From Rhea pennata (lineage: Eukaryota > Chordata > Aves > Rheiformes > Rheidae): a stretch of 64,000 nucleotides of DNA. The notes under the pieces were generated by a model, which saw only the letters and a program-made list of their open reading frames with translations, did not search any database and was not told where the DNA came from. Positions 10,883-22,800 of the stretch are shown piece after piece; position 1 is the stretch's first letter, and every line of letters starts with the position of its first letter. The position numbers and the translations under genes were made by a program. Location of the stretch: NCBI RefSeq assembly GCF_028389875.1, contig NC_084672.1:6560458-6624457 (forward strand), written 5' to 3'.

Positions 10883-13659
10883 ATATTTCGAGGTCACAGC
10901 TAAAGGCATTTCCCATCTAGATTCCAGGTTTTTAGAGAGTGTGGAGGAAGAACGTTTCTTACATGCAGGAAAGGGGATCACAAACCAGAAAAGCACCCAT
11001 GTGCTAACAGGCTTCACTATACTAAATATTCAAATCATTCAATGTTCAGCTGTAACTAATTATTATGAATAGCTGAGAATTTAAATTACAGAACATATTT
11101 TGAAACATTATTGGGCTTTTAAATGCCTGCTTTGTTTCCAACAAGGAGATTCTTACCTCTTCATTGCTTTCTGGAAGGAAATAAGTAGTCCTATGTCCTC
11201 TAAAGAAACTCTTGTTAAAGGGCTTGTATGATTTAATGACTTCAATGTCCATTCAAAGTGAAAGACTTTGTGAACTGTTTGGGGGATGGACAGTCCATGT
11301 TTGTACAGCACCTGCTGCAACAGAGACATGACACATGACCCTTACCACAAATGGAAAAACAAACATCAACAAGACAGATATAAGAACACATCAGAAACAG
11401 TAAAAATAATGTTAAAAATAATCACTGATAACAGTTAGCCTGGAGTGCTCTTTGCTATATTATTCTACATTGACAATCCCACCTAGAAATGGGTCTCTCA
11501 GACTTTTTGACTTGTAGACAACCTACTTTGCTCTACTGAATCCAGTGTATCCATTGTCACCCATGGGAGGGCCCCAGGGCCTCTGCTATGTTGTATCTTT
11601 GGGGATAGATCACATGGCTTCCAGACGAGAACAGAACCGGACATTTGCCAACCAAATACTTCTCAGGTCACTGAGCAATGCTCTGGTGGCTCTGCCTCAC
11701 CAGCAAATGCCCGTGCTGAGGCACTTCAGCGAGCAGCTTTGCCTGAGGAACCTCCTGGAGGGGTGTCTACACTCCTGGTAGGATTGCAGGAGGGGACCCC
11801 TGCCTTAGCCAGCACAGCGCGTGGTCCAGCTCACTGCCTGAAACCACCAGCACACGCCAGGTGTGTGCTGAGATCCCGGACCACGAACCAGGCTTGGAGG
11901 CATGAAAGGAAGCTTTGAACCCCAAGGGCGATGGAGTGAGGGGTGATGTGTGGCTGTCTGGGATAAGAGCAAACGATGAAGGGCAGAAACCCCTCTAATT
12001 CCCACAGCTCCACAGTCACTGCTGGTGAGCTTTCTCAGCTGTTGTTGTTGTGCAGCACCAGTGGACTCTGAGCAAAGTGGTTTCAAACTAGATTTTGGAG
12101 TGAATTGCTTCAGCATCTGGCTGTAGCTGCACTGCAAGCCCAGAGAGCAGGACCCTGTGCTGGAAGCTGAAAACCCACTCTCCCTTCAATATCTCTCAGC
12201 CTTGGGCCTCTTTATTATTCATTCAGGTGAGGGTTTTTGTCAAGAGCTACAGCTTTACAAGACAATCAGGTATTCCACAGGTGATTGCCAGAGCAAGGAC
12301 ATTCAGGGAATCTCTCCAGAGTACCTGACAATTTCTGGCATGGAGTCCAGAGCACCAGATACTCCCTTCCTGCCTGTCACGCTAAGGAGTAGTGAAATAT
12401 CATCACCTAGTTGGTCAGATCTTCTTGGGAACTGGGGGAGCAGTTTCTTCTGCCACTAAACCACACTGCATGAATGCATGTGGAGGGATTCCTAGAGTTC
12501 CTCAGGGAAGAACTGCTAGGCTTTACAGAGTGTTGTTCCCTGGTCGCCAGCCATCTCACCCTAGAGGCTGCACAGTAGAAATCGTGCAATGCCCATGGTC
12601 CACACTACAGGATCCCAAATAGCCTCTAAGAACCACTGCTGAATTCTCCTTCCTTGTGCTCTGGAAAATCCACCATCAGCGGCTGAGAGATTGAAATTGG
12701 CTACCTTAGGTGGGCAAAACCCATCGAAGGACACTTCACTAAACACTGAACAGCTTTCCCAGCACTGCTTCTAAGCAGCTCCAGGACACGAACAGACTGA
12801 GCAAAATGAAGTGCCCAAATCCCTCACCGTGACAGACTCCCAGGTAATTGGAGAAGAAGGGAAAGAGATAAGCAGAGGCACCAGACATGAAAGACAGCTT
12901 GGAGCAAGAAGGTTCCTTCTCCCTTTCGTATCTCACCTGCCCCACCACAGCCAGCGGTTTGAACATCTCTCCTTCCTCGCCAGCTGGCGTGGCGTACAGT
13001 ACATATCCTATCCAGCAGGCTTGGGAAAGGGCAGCTCCAAATCTGTGTTCAAAGCAGGGCAGTTTCTCCTTCTCCAGCCAGAAAAGGCACAACTTTAATA
13101 TGGTAATAATGTGCCACAAGAACTTGATCTCCAAACAAGGGCCAATTTGTCATCAGACAGAAATGGAAAAGGGTCAACCTTTGCTGCCCCTTCTGCACAT
13201 AACAATTCCTTCTTTCAGGGGGGAAAGGCTTGAGAGCTGCAGTTATGTAACTGTCTTTTTCCATAAAGAGCAACACCTCCAAAACCAGACTCCTCCTCTC
13301 CCTTTTTTAGGCTATGAACAAGTCATTGGTGTTCTTGACCAGGCCACTTCTCCAATGCAGCTTCTGTGATTAGGAATAGAAAAAAAAAATACATAAAGAA
13401 GAAAAAGCTGCCTTTTTGGAAAGTTCTGCAAATTTTTTATGCTCCCTCTTTTTTTTTCCTGTCTTTTTTTTTTTCTTCTTACATTCACACAAGCAAAACA
13501 ACAAGAGGGTCCTCTGATGAATGTGGCGGATTGCCATGGTTACGGTTCAGAGATGCAGCAGAAAGCAATTATGGTGGGACATAGTTGGGGGGGCGGAAGA
13601 AAGAAAGAAATGCACCTCTTTGTCAGAATTTCAGAACAGCTGTAATAACATTTCTGCAC

Positions 13660-13800
13660 CCCAAACAGTGCAAAGTAACTGAAATATTGTGGCATGTTAA
13701 ATGCCAACACATTAAATACTGGGATTTCAATGTCACATTATTTAAAAAGACAGGAAGTATTAATTTCCAGCTGCACTTTCAGCTTGTTATGTCATCTAGG
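13660..13800. promoter_or_regulatory. Candidate conserved non-coding element with small palindrome
   Basis: It contains TGGCATGTTAAATGCCA at 13690-13706, a perfect 6-base inverted repeat around GTTAA, followed by AT-rich words ATTAAATACTGGGATTTCAA and AAGTATTAATTTCCAGCTGC. The half-site spacing could suit a dimeric factor. Inference only. Confidence 0.25.
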
Positions 13801-14009
13801 GGAATAGGGGGGAAAAAGGAGAAAGTCCATGGCACAGGGGCTCACATTTTGAGGTGTGAAATAAAACACTGTTCAGTGAGGCAGTGGAATGCACTTGTAA
13901 CAGATTTAATCTGACAGCAGCTGTGGTTTCCTATTTAAGCTTTGTGTGATTTATTTTTCCCCTTGGTGTTGGAGCTCCTGAAAGAGACGGTGATGCTCTC
14001 CTGACCTCT

Positions 14010-14200
14010 TCCAATCTGAGGATCTCAAAGCACTTTGCTGCCATGCATTCATTTTCACAGACTCTGATGAGTGAGGTAGGTTGGTTGTCACTGTTCTCAC
14101 ACAGTGAGACTCACTTGGGTCTGATCTTCCTAGCCCAAGGGTCATAGGCAGCATGTCTTTGACCTTGGTTTGGGCCTGTGCAAGGACTAAGAGAAACAGC
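14010..14200 (+). mobile_element. MIR-like ancient SINE fragment
   Basis: The stretch has GGATCTCAAAGCACTTTGC followed by a TGAGTGAGGTAGGTTGGTT block and a CACACAGTGAGACTCAC block, the order of the MIR-type 3' half (gatctcaaagcactttac...tgaggtaggt...). It is strongly diverged. Confidence 0.55.
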
Positions 14201-14977
14201 AAAATCTCACTTTATATGTTGTTGTTTGAAGATTACATTTAAAATAAAAAGCTGCTTATCGCAGTCTGGGACGATACGTGGTGTGCCTGTGTGCCCATAA
14301 CATTTTCGTTCCTCTGTGGCTAGTAAAAAAGTAAGTTTTGCCTCTGCTTTTCTTCTTTGTATGTACTTTTAGGTGTTTCTATCATTGCTCCTAGAGATCT
14401 ATTTTTGGTAACAGAGCAGCTAAAAGCACCTCCCTTCTCATACGTGTTGCGTACTGCAGCTCCCAACTGTGTCCTTGTCTTCTGGTCTATAAATCAAACT
14501 AGGGAGGAGACCCAGCTGAATTTCAACCCAGGGAAAGAGCCGGGAAGTTAGAAACAATTGCAATGGATTGTCCTCTGATCCTGTGTGCCAACTGCTTATG
14601 CCAACTGTACCACCAATGGCCAAAGGCAGCAGAAACTGAGAAGGGCACAAACTGAAACGTGCATAGGACACCAGAGTGCCAAGGTTTTTGCAGTAGAAAA
14701 GAAAGGTAGGCAGAGCAAGGCAATGCTAAATAGACCAGACAATCTGAATGGGACAGAGATCACCCCCTTCACAGAGCATTTACCTCTGCTCTGAGCGCTC
14801 TCCTGCAGTTAGGTGTCCAGCACCTTCACAGACACGATCTCGAAGACCATGCTCCCACTCTAGTCTTTCTCCACCTCATCACAAGAGCAAGCTCCTCCAA
14901 CTAGCTGTAACTGACTCACTGATAGACTCAGGTAAGGACTTTTTCCTGTTTATAGCCCTTTTTTGAGAACTGTTTCT

Positions 14978-15017
14978 CTCTCTCTCTCTTTTTATTTATT
15001 TATTTATTTTTTTTTAA
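14978..15017. repeat. TC and TTTA microsatellite
   Basis: A short TC run is followed by about four TTTA units and a T run. Confidence 0.85.
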
Positions 15018-15174
15018 TGTCCAGCAAAAACTACACTACAGGCGACTTCCTCAAGCAAAGCAGATCTGAGGAAATCTACATAAGAAAAGAGGCTAAATCT
15101 GAAGGAAAATGAAGCATTGCCAAATCTTGTGGTTATATATTGCAAGCCTTGTGATATTATGAGGGGTTTTTTTG

Positions 15175-15201
15175 TTTTTTTTTTTTTTTTTTAAAAAAAA
15201 A
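15175..15201. repeat. T18 joined to A9
   Basis: Eighteen T bases are directly followed by nine A bases, a self-complementary homopolymer junction. Confidence 0.9.
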
Positions 15202-16444
15202 CACTGGCTTCTAAAAGCAAGAAAAAGTATGAAAATCTCAGTATGAGAACACCGCAGAAATCTTGAAAAATAGAAAGAAGGGACTGCTAAAAGTTCAGCA
15301 ATGAGAAGCTGCCCCCCAAAAGCTTCACAAAGCTTTACATTCTGCTTTTTTAAACCAATCTATGATTTAGAGAAGCCTGCCACCACTTCTGAGCCCTGAG
15401 GATATGTTCTGTGAGAATGTGAGCATGAGAGGAACTGAGTAGGGGGTTTTTAGAAAAATTTGTCATAAGAGAGAAGCTCTGTGGGCTGAAACTGTGATCT
15501 AATCCTGCAGGTTGTGCCTTTACTGACAGCCACAGCAGAAGTCTCAAGATCAAAAACCACCCCCAAAAATGTGCTCTCCTCTAAATGCTACAGATTAGTC
15601 CTTCAGGGATGCCTGGGGAGGTTGTGGTGTGTCAAAGTACACCTCTGCCAATGCACCTCCAAAACTTCCTATCAGCTCTGGAAATATCAATCTGAAAAGA
15701 AACAGTAAAATTTACCTCCAATTCTATGCTGATACAAACAAACAAAAAACCCAGCTTCAATGGGCAACGCTATGAAACGTGATGTTAAAACACCGTTAGA
15801 TTTCTTGCGTATGGTAACACATTAAAAACCAAAAGATGCTATTGGAAACTGTTTTCTAGTAAAACTAAAATTTTACCTAGTACAGTATCTTCTGGCAAAC
15901 ACACAGAGGAGTTACCAGAGCCCTGCACCAACACATTGCTTGGGGATTTGGTTTCCACTCCATTTTCTCCCCATTCCTGAGCATTTCCCAAATCAAAGTG
16001 GGATTCCCCTCATCAGCGAGTCAGAATGGACAACCTTCTACCCAGCCTGGGGCTTCACTAAGAACATGCTACCTTGTTAGCAAACACTGGGGCCAAAGTC
16101 AGCATACAAGGTACCAAGCAAAAAGGGGAAGGGGGGTGAAAGAAGCTCTACTGCTAAGTGAGGTTCAAGTCAGGTGAAGGCAGAGGGTATTTACAAAACA
16201 CGTGTCAGGCAAGCAGAAAAAAAATCTGAAGTTTTAGGCTGTTTTAAAAGTTCCAATACCAGCCCTCCTCCAAAAAGGAAAAAAAGAGATACCAAAGACT
16301 CAAAATCTCACAAGTGAGTAATTTAGGAAGCTCTATTTTAGAACATGGCTGCGTTTCAACTCAGACTCTGAAGCAACTGCGGAGGTCTCCAAGATGAAAG
16401 TATCACGAAACTTGAACGCCAATGAACTCCAAGTTGCCCGTAGG

Positions 16445-16560
16445 GGACCCAGTCCTGCAAGGTGCTGAACTATCCCAGCCCCCACTTAAATCAATAGGAT
16501 TTGAAAGTGCTCAGAGCCTGTTCTGATCAAATGCTCTGCACCTGAGTGGGTAACTGGCTG
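16445..16560. repeat. Old palindromic amniote repeat relic
   Basis: CAGTCCTGCAAGGTGCTGAAC is followed by a decayed middle and then AAAGTGCTCAGAGCC, with a partial inverted relation. It resembles a dispersed palindromic repeat of reptile and bird genomes (cctgcaaggtgctgag...ctcagcacctcgcagg). I recall the pattern but cannot name the family with certainty. Confidence 0.5.
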
Positions 16561-18374
16561 GAGAAGAGTCTAGAGATGGAAAGGAAATCAGGACGACTGA
16601 AAGAGCCACAAGCCTCTGCAGTAGCGGATACTGTTGTCAAGGCATCTTCTGTGCTACAAGGCCTCAACGTTTAAATGAGGGAGAGAGAAAAGGAGTTTCA
16701 AAACAAAGGTTTCTTTGCAGATTGCTGGTTTCTCATTGCCTTATTTGCTCCTTGCATGTCAGATAACTGGATTTGCAAATAACTTATATTAGAAATGCAG
16801 ATTACAGTCAGCCAGAATACACTGGACACCTTCTCTCCAGCAATCCTGCTGGGAATGTACATGGCCAATTTGCTCAGGAACAAACCAATTTTAAAGTTAG
16901 CTTTGTTTGTAGGCTATATAGTGTGTGCATTTGCTGTGCCCAGTTCATAAATCTAGCAGCTGTGAAAAATTCCTCACTCTTGAAGAACTTAATAGAAGAA
17001 AAGAACTATTGCATTTGCAGCAGAAGGGCCTGCTGCGAGAGACACGCAACTTCTGGTAACAACCTTACCTCCGAAGGTAAGGAAGGATCAGATATGACCA
17101 ACGCTGAACTGGAAAGCTGCAACAGAAAACCAGTTTGCCATCACAGACCTGACAAATGAGTTGTAAAGTTGTTCTCCCTCACCCCCTAAACGAGATTAGT
17201 TTGTCAAATAAAGACTTTCCCCATGCTCCTTGGCTCTCTTAGTTTCCTAATGCTCCTTTTATGAATGGGACTTTTCCCTCAGAGCATGTTTATATACGTG
17301 CTTGGTGCTATGCAAGCAGTGCTACAAGTTGTTGGAAGAAACGGACATTTTAATTCCTCCTGACCATTTGAAGTTTGTGGGAAAGCTCTTTGAGATTGAC
17401 CCAGGGCCTGGTTTGATCTTAACCATGCTTAAAATCATCTACATATTACTTGCAGTATGTACGCATTTCCCTGGCTGCTGCTGTGCAATCACTGGGAGTC
17501 CTGAAGTTAGCAAAAATGGGTGTAAGCAACAGATAGAAGTGAGATGTTTCCCTCCATCACACACATCGTTATATAGGACAACGAGCTGCAGAATAAATAC
17601 TGCATCAATGACAGCGAGATCCATGAACGTCCAAGCAGAAGCAGTCTAGTAGTGTCACTACTCACCACCATCACAGGATACCTGATTTTTTCAGTTTTAT
17701 GGGAGCAGCTCAACTCTGAAATATTTCAAACAGAGAGTAACACTCACTTTTCAGACTTCTGCTTATCCTGAGTTTTAAATGCAAGAGATTAAAATATGTA
17801 CACGGTCATTATTTACATTGTGCCTAAAAACCAGCCATTTAACTCTCTCCCTCAAAACTCAGTGAAGTGAGTTTCACCCTTGCAGCTTCTGCTGGGTTTC
17901 CCTGTTGCCTCCCTATGTGCAACGTGGCAGAGTTACAAGGCTGGACCACGACACAGTGGAGAATCTCAGCTTAATCTGAAGGCTGAATCTGGGCAGCAAG
18001 TCCAGACAAAGAGGCTGTAGAAAAGTACGTCTAAAAGTAAAGGTTGTTTGGAATGACTGGCTGCAGTTGCTGGAGTTTGAGATATTTTATTTCTGTTATG
18101 TGTTTATTAATAGTTGTGACTTTGTTCTGTTCACTGAAAAAAGGTAGATATTTCTTTATAGGAAAAGATAAATAATATGCAACTAGTTTCAAATGAAAAC
18201 ATTAAATGCTTCAAGCTGAAGGGAGCTGTAGGTGTATATCCAATATGCCTGCGAAGTACTGTAAAGATCAAGTCCATTCTCGGTAAGCTTATACTCGCAT
18301 AGGAATCCTCACCCCCACTGATAACATTTCAGGGGTCCATAAGTGGAAAAAAAGGCTGGCAATCTGCTCTAAAA

Positions 18375-18480
18375 GATGGTATCATGGTTATGGCATTGGA
18401 CTGCACTTCATTTTAAGCATCATTCATGAGCAAAATTGGCAGGTACAGGGGATGGGAAGAACTTTAGCAAATCATTTTAG
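18375..18480 (+). mobile_element. Possible tRNA-derived SINE head relic
   Basis: The word GGTATCATGGTTATGGCATTGGACTG resembles the tRNA-like head of MIR or AmnSINE-type elements (tggtatagtggttaaggcattgg), which carries an A-box-like promoter. No clear B box follows, so it may be chance. Confidence 0.3.
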
Positions 18481-18889
18481 CAAAAAGGAGCAGCACAAAC
18501 TTTCCAGAGGAGAAAGGAGAGCTGCTTAAGAGAGCTGAATGGGCCAGAACAGTCTTAATGCTCCAAAGTATCTCTGCTTTCATAAGACTCTAATGCAGCT
18601 TTCAGACTTTGAAACTTTGCTCACGTATTTACTTATTACGTTTTTTGTTCAGGGAAGTCTGTGGAGAGGATGTGTACGCTCCAGAGGGGTGCGAAAAGGC
18701 ACTCAAAAATGCACAGACACATTATTGCGATTCCAACCTCTCTGACAGGTCTTGGCTTCCTGTTGGCACTGTGCTGGGGCAGCGGCTGTTGTGTTTCAGG
18801 CTGTGCACTGCCTGCAGCAGAGTGTAGCGATTTCCCTATACTCATTTGTATTTTTTATATTGCAACGTGATGGCACCTGAGCAGAGATT

Positions 18890-19095
18890 CTTAGGGGTTT
18901 TGCAAGCAGAGGATGAGATCCTAAACTGGGGCAAATTAGAATCAGCTCGGTTCAAGTTAAAGGAACTGGGCTTACCTGCAACACGTAAGGTTCAGTCCGT
19001 GATCCCTCCAACTACTGAGCTATTCCTCCCTGCGAATGCAAGAATTAAGGGGTTAGACATTACTCCCTTGAAATCAGTAGGATGCTATTAAAAAT
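18890..19095. repeat. Old amniote repeat relic
   Basis: GAGATCCTAAACTGGGGCAAATTAG near the start and CATTACTCCCTTGAAATCAGTAGG near the end recall the dispersed amniote pattern (gatcctcagctggtgtaaat...ctccattgaagtcaatgg). It is diverged, and the limits are approximate. Confidence 0.45.
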
Positions 19096-19452
19096 CTCTA
19101 ACAGTGCTTTTAAGAGAAGGTTCAGGTGGGAAGGATAATTGTTAGAACATTTTTTTTCTCTGCTCTCTTGAGCTGACTTATAGCCAAAACTGTTGCATTG
19201 TTACAAAATATTTTCAAAAGCCTTCTAATTAAACATAGCTGGAGATAAAAGTGAAACATAAGAAATACGATTAGAAGTTCAAATTAACAGTTTGCACTTT
19301 CCATTTTGGAAAGAGAAAAAAGGTCTTGGAGTTTCAGAACAGTGTGTAAGTTTGTATTTGCAGCACAGTACTTACTGTCAAGTTATGAACTGATTTGCTC
19401 TCTAACCATAGGTGACTAGACATCTGCAAATTTCGACTAAAAGAAAAAAAGC

Positions 19453-19472
19453 AAAAAAAAAAAAAAAAAAAA
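19453..19472. repeat. A20 homopolymer
   Basis: A run of 20 A bases in the 3' flank, preceded by shorter A-rich words. Confidence 0.9.
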
Positions 19473-19699
19473 TCAGAAGCATTACTGACAAAGCGTTAAG
19501 CTACATGGCTGATGTAAAGTTTGGTTCTATGTCTGCAAACACATAGAGATTACTTCTAGTAGCAGTACCTACATGTCACCGCTGCTTCCACGTTACCAGG
19601 AGCTCTTCAAAGGAAACCATTTACTCAGCAGTGAGAAAGGAGTTTTCACAGCGATGTTTGTCCTCCATTAGACTTCACAAAATATTAAGCCTAGATAAT

Positions 19700-19850
19700 G
19701 GTTTTCAAAAACATTTGGCAGATATTTAAATTAATTTGCATTGCTTCACTGGCGTGGATGCTTCTTTGGTTCTTTTGTAGGGTTAATATTGCAGGGATGG
19801 CATTTTCTGTCAAATGGGGCTATTTAAAGGGCTTCAAAAATATAGCAGGC
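19700..19850. promoter_or_regulatory. Candidate conserved non-coding element with octamer-like site
   Basis: AGATATTTAAATTAATTTGC followed by ATTGCTTCACTGG includes ATTTGCAT, the POU/octamer word, next to TTAAATTAAT homeodomain-like cores. No repeat character was noticed. Confidence 0.25.
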
Positions 19851-22800
19851 ATAAGGTGAATGCCAGTACCAGAAACAGGACTTCAAAAATATGCTTACCC
19901 TGTCAAGAAGCTGAAAAGCTTGATAAGCAGCAGTCCACTGGAAATGATGTGAAATCCAAGCCAGAGTAGTTACGAACCTCTAAAAAACTTCATTACCTCA
20001 GAACCCAGGACCACATCCTCTCAGCAGCCTCCTAGGAGCGATTCAACGGGACGCGTTATCCCTGTGACATCAGCCAGCATGTGCAAGCGAACATTTGAAA
20101 CAGCTCTGGATAATATTTGCCAGACTTCATGAACGGAAAACATAGGAGAAAATTCTAAATTTTAGTCTAAGAATTATTCATTCCTATGGACTACGCTGCC
20201 AAAATTACATCATTTGCCTTCTAGACAGTAACAGAAACCTTTGCCCTGGCCGATGCCCAGTAATTCCCTTGTCCTTTCACCTGCAAAGCACCCAGTCCCC
20301 TTTCCCTTCCTGGAGCTGCTCAGGTCTTTGAAGTCCATCACTGCTGCTGTCCTCTGCTGCTAACGTGACCGAGCAGATTAGCCCCAGCAAGGACTCCAAA
20401 ATTTACAGCGGAAGAAGGCAGATCGCATCCAGCTGTGGAGAAACTCTCTAAACCCGGGGAAATGCTGGATTTTTCTCAGCAAGAGATGCAAAACTCTTCC
20501 ACTTCCCAGCTACCAGAAATATTTCCCTGCAAATCATTCACTGCCTTCTACAAACTAAGAATTAGCACCCAACTAATATCTCCCTGAGTGTTAACCACTT
20601 CTTTAAAAGCCTCGTCATTTTGGGTATATTCTTGTCTCTTTACTGTTTTATTTTCATCCGTTCTGTGATTTGGGTATTTTAATATTTCAGGAGGGAATTC
20701 ACATAAAAGTTGAGATTTTAAACAAGCAATAGCATTGCATTAATGACTTCCACAAATGTTTCTTTTGAGCAAGACACAGAACAAACATTGTTTTCCCCAG
20801 GTCTCATCTGTAAAGCAGGAAAGCAAGAGAGTGTGTAATAATGAAGCATTTCTATTTTATCTGTGCTTTTGTCACTTTTCCAGAATTTCTACTCCTAATA
20901 TAAGGTATACAGCCATAGACCGCCAAAGGCGTTAAAGGTTAACTCTTGAAAGCTGGCATTAAACTTCAAAGCTATTCCACTGGTCAGCTTTCTCAAATTT
21001 TAAATAGAATCTATGACTCTCGGATTAAGGAGGTCTGAATGTTAGGGCCACAACAGGTGCCCAGTTCTGTTTTCAGAAAAGTGGCCTTGCTTCTGTTAAT
21101 GTTAGTCAAACCGTACGCTTAAATTTGTAATTCAAATATTTATGGATTTGCTCTACCGGTTGAAGTAGGAGAAATAGCCCTTAAAAAGAAATGCAAGTGA
21201 ACTGAAAGGGTTTAGCGATCGGGTCAAGTTTGGTTACCTTAGGAAAAAAAAAAATGAACAAAGCCATAGAATACAAGCCCCAGGTTCTGGTTTGGAGCAG
21301 AAATTATTTTTCTAACCACTTCACGACCGGTCAGGACTGAACGAGTTACAAATCATGCACACAGAGCATTGGGTGGGAACGTTCCTGGACTGGAAGCTTG
21401 GGTAACTTGCATTTTTAAGACCGGGATAGAAAAATGAGCCAAATGTGTTTCACTAGCTCCTCGGGACTGCAGCTCCCAGAAGACTTCCGAGCCCAGCTCT
21501 GCAACTTCTCGGAGGCTTTTATCCGTTTGGAAAAGGTAGCTAAATTGCTCGTGAAGCAACCACTGTAACGTTGCAGCTTGAATTCCGGCGTATCTGTGAC
21601 CAGGCTATTTGATCTAATGCACCAGGCTGTAAATTTGCAGCAGCGGTAGTGGGAGAAGGCGCCTGCACAGCCCTCCGAGGGTAAGCCGCTCTGCTCCCCC
21701 GTCCAAACACTTTGATCCCACAGCGCCAAAGGGCACAAATTCATTTCTCAGCAGTATAAGTCAAGGCAAAGTTTTGCCCCATGAAGTCAGTCACTGGATT
21801 TCCAGACAACAGACTCCCGCCAGGGGGTCGACCTCTCTTAGCACTGGTATTTTACCTTGTGAAGGATGGAAAACACACGGGCAGAGCGTTTGTTTTGGCC
21901 CCACAATAGAAGGCCAGTCCCGCGCTGCCTTCACCAGCAGATTGTTGTTCCTGCAACGGAAAGCGGAAGGGGGGAAGAGATGAACTCGGAGCACGCAGCG
22001 CAGCAAAGCCAAAAAACACATTGCAGGCATTTCTGCTAGTGGGATACGCAGGCTGAGCCAAGTCAGCGCTCTGCAAGTCTAAAAACTCACACTCCAGCAA
22101 GCACCAACCCTCCACGGACTCTGACAGAGCAAGGGCATGCTGCTCTGGGAAAGCAACCCACAGGACAGGCAGCTCGAGGCTTTTAACAAGTTACTCCAAA
22201 TAAGATATATAATATTGTGTCTTCTCTGGTGCATGCTCTTCCTGTTGCCTCTGTCTCCTGAGAGGTTAAGGTTGGGAGACAAAATAAGAGAAGGATAAAG
22301 AGCAAGCATAGGAGCAAATGAAGGGAGAGGTAGGAAGGCATCTTGGCTGCAAAGGAGAGTGCTCGCCAGCTCTGCCGGGAGCTGCTAGAGGAGGAGAGAG
22401 GTCATGCAAGAGCAGCTGCGAGCGTGAGCAGATCGTCCTTCCTTGCCTCCGCTGGCTCAGCACGGCAATTATACCGTACTGGGTACTGGGAGAAAGTCCC
22501 TGCAGAGGATCCCTTCCTTCCTTCCTCCCCTTTCATCCTCTTCCCTGCTCCAGTCTGAAATCAGGGCTCATCCTACCCTCTTTCAGCACCTTTCCTTTGG
22601 GTCGTGCTCACTCACTTAGTCTGCTGGTGTCATCCTTCATGCTCTCCTCCAAGCTCCATTCAGTGCCCCAGCGTCAGCTGAGTTCAACGCTTTGGCATGC
22701 ACCATCTTGGATTAGGTGCAAACTCAAGCTTGGAAATTTTACACACCCTGCACGTATTCAGCCTGTACAAGCAGCCAGCAGATATTTCTGTCCCTTCTAT

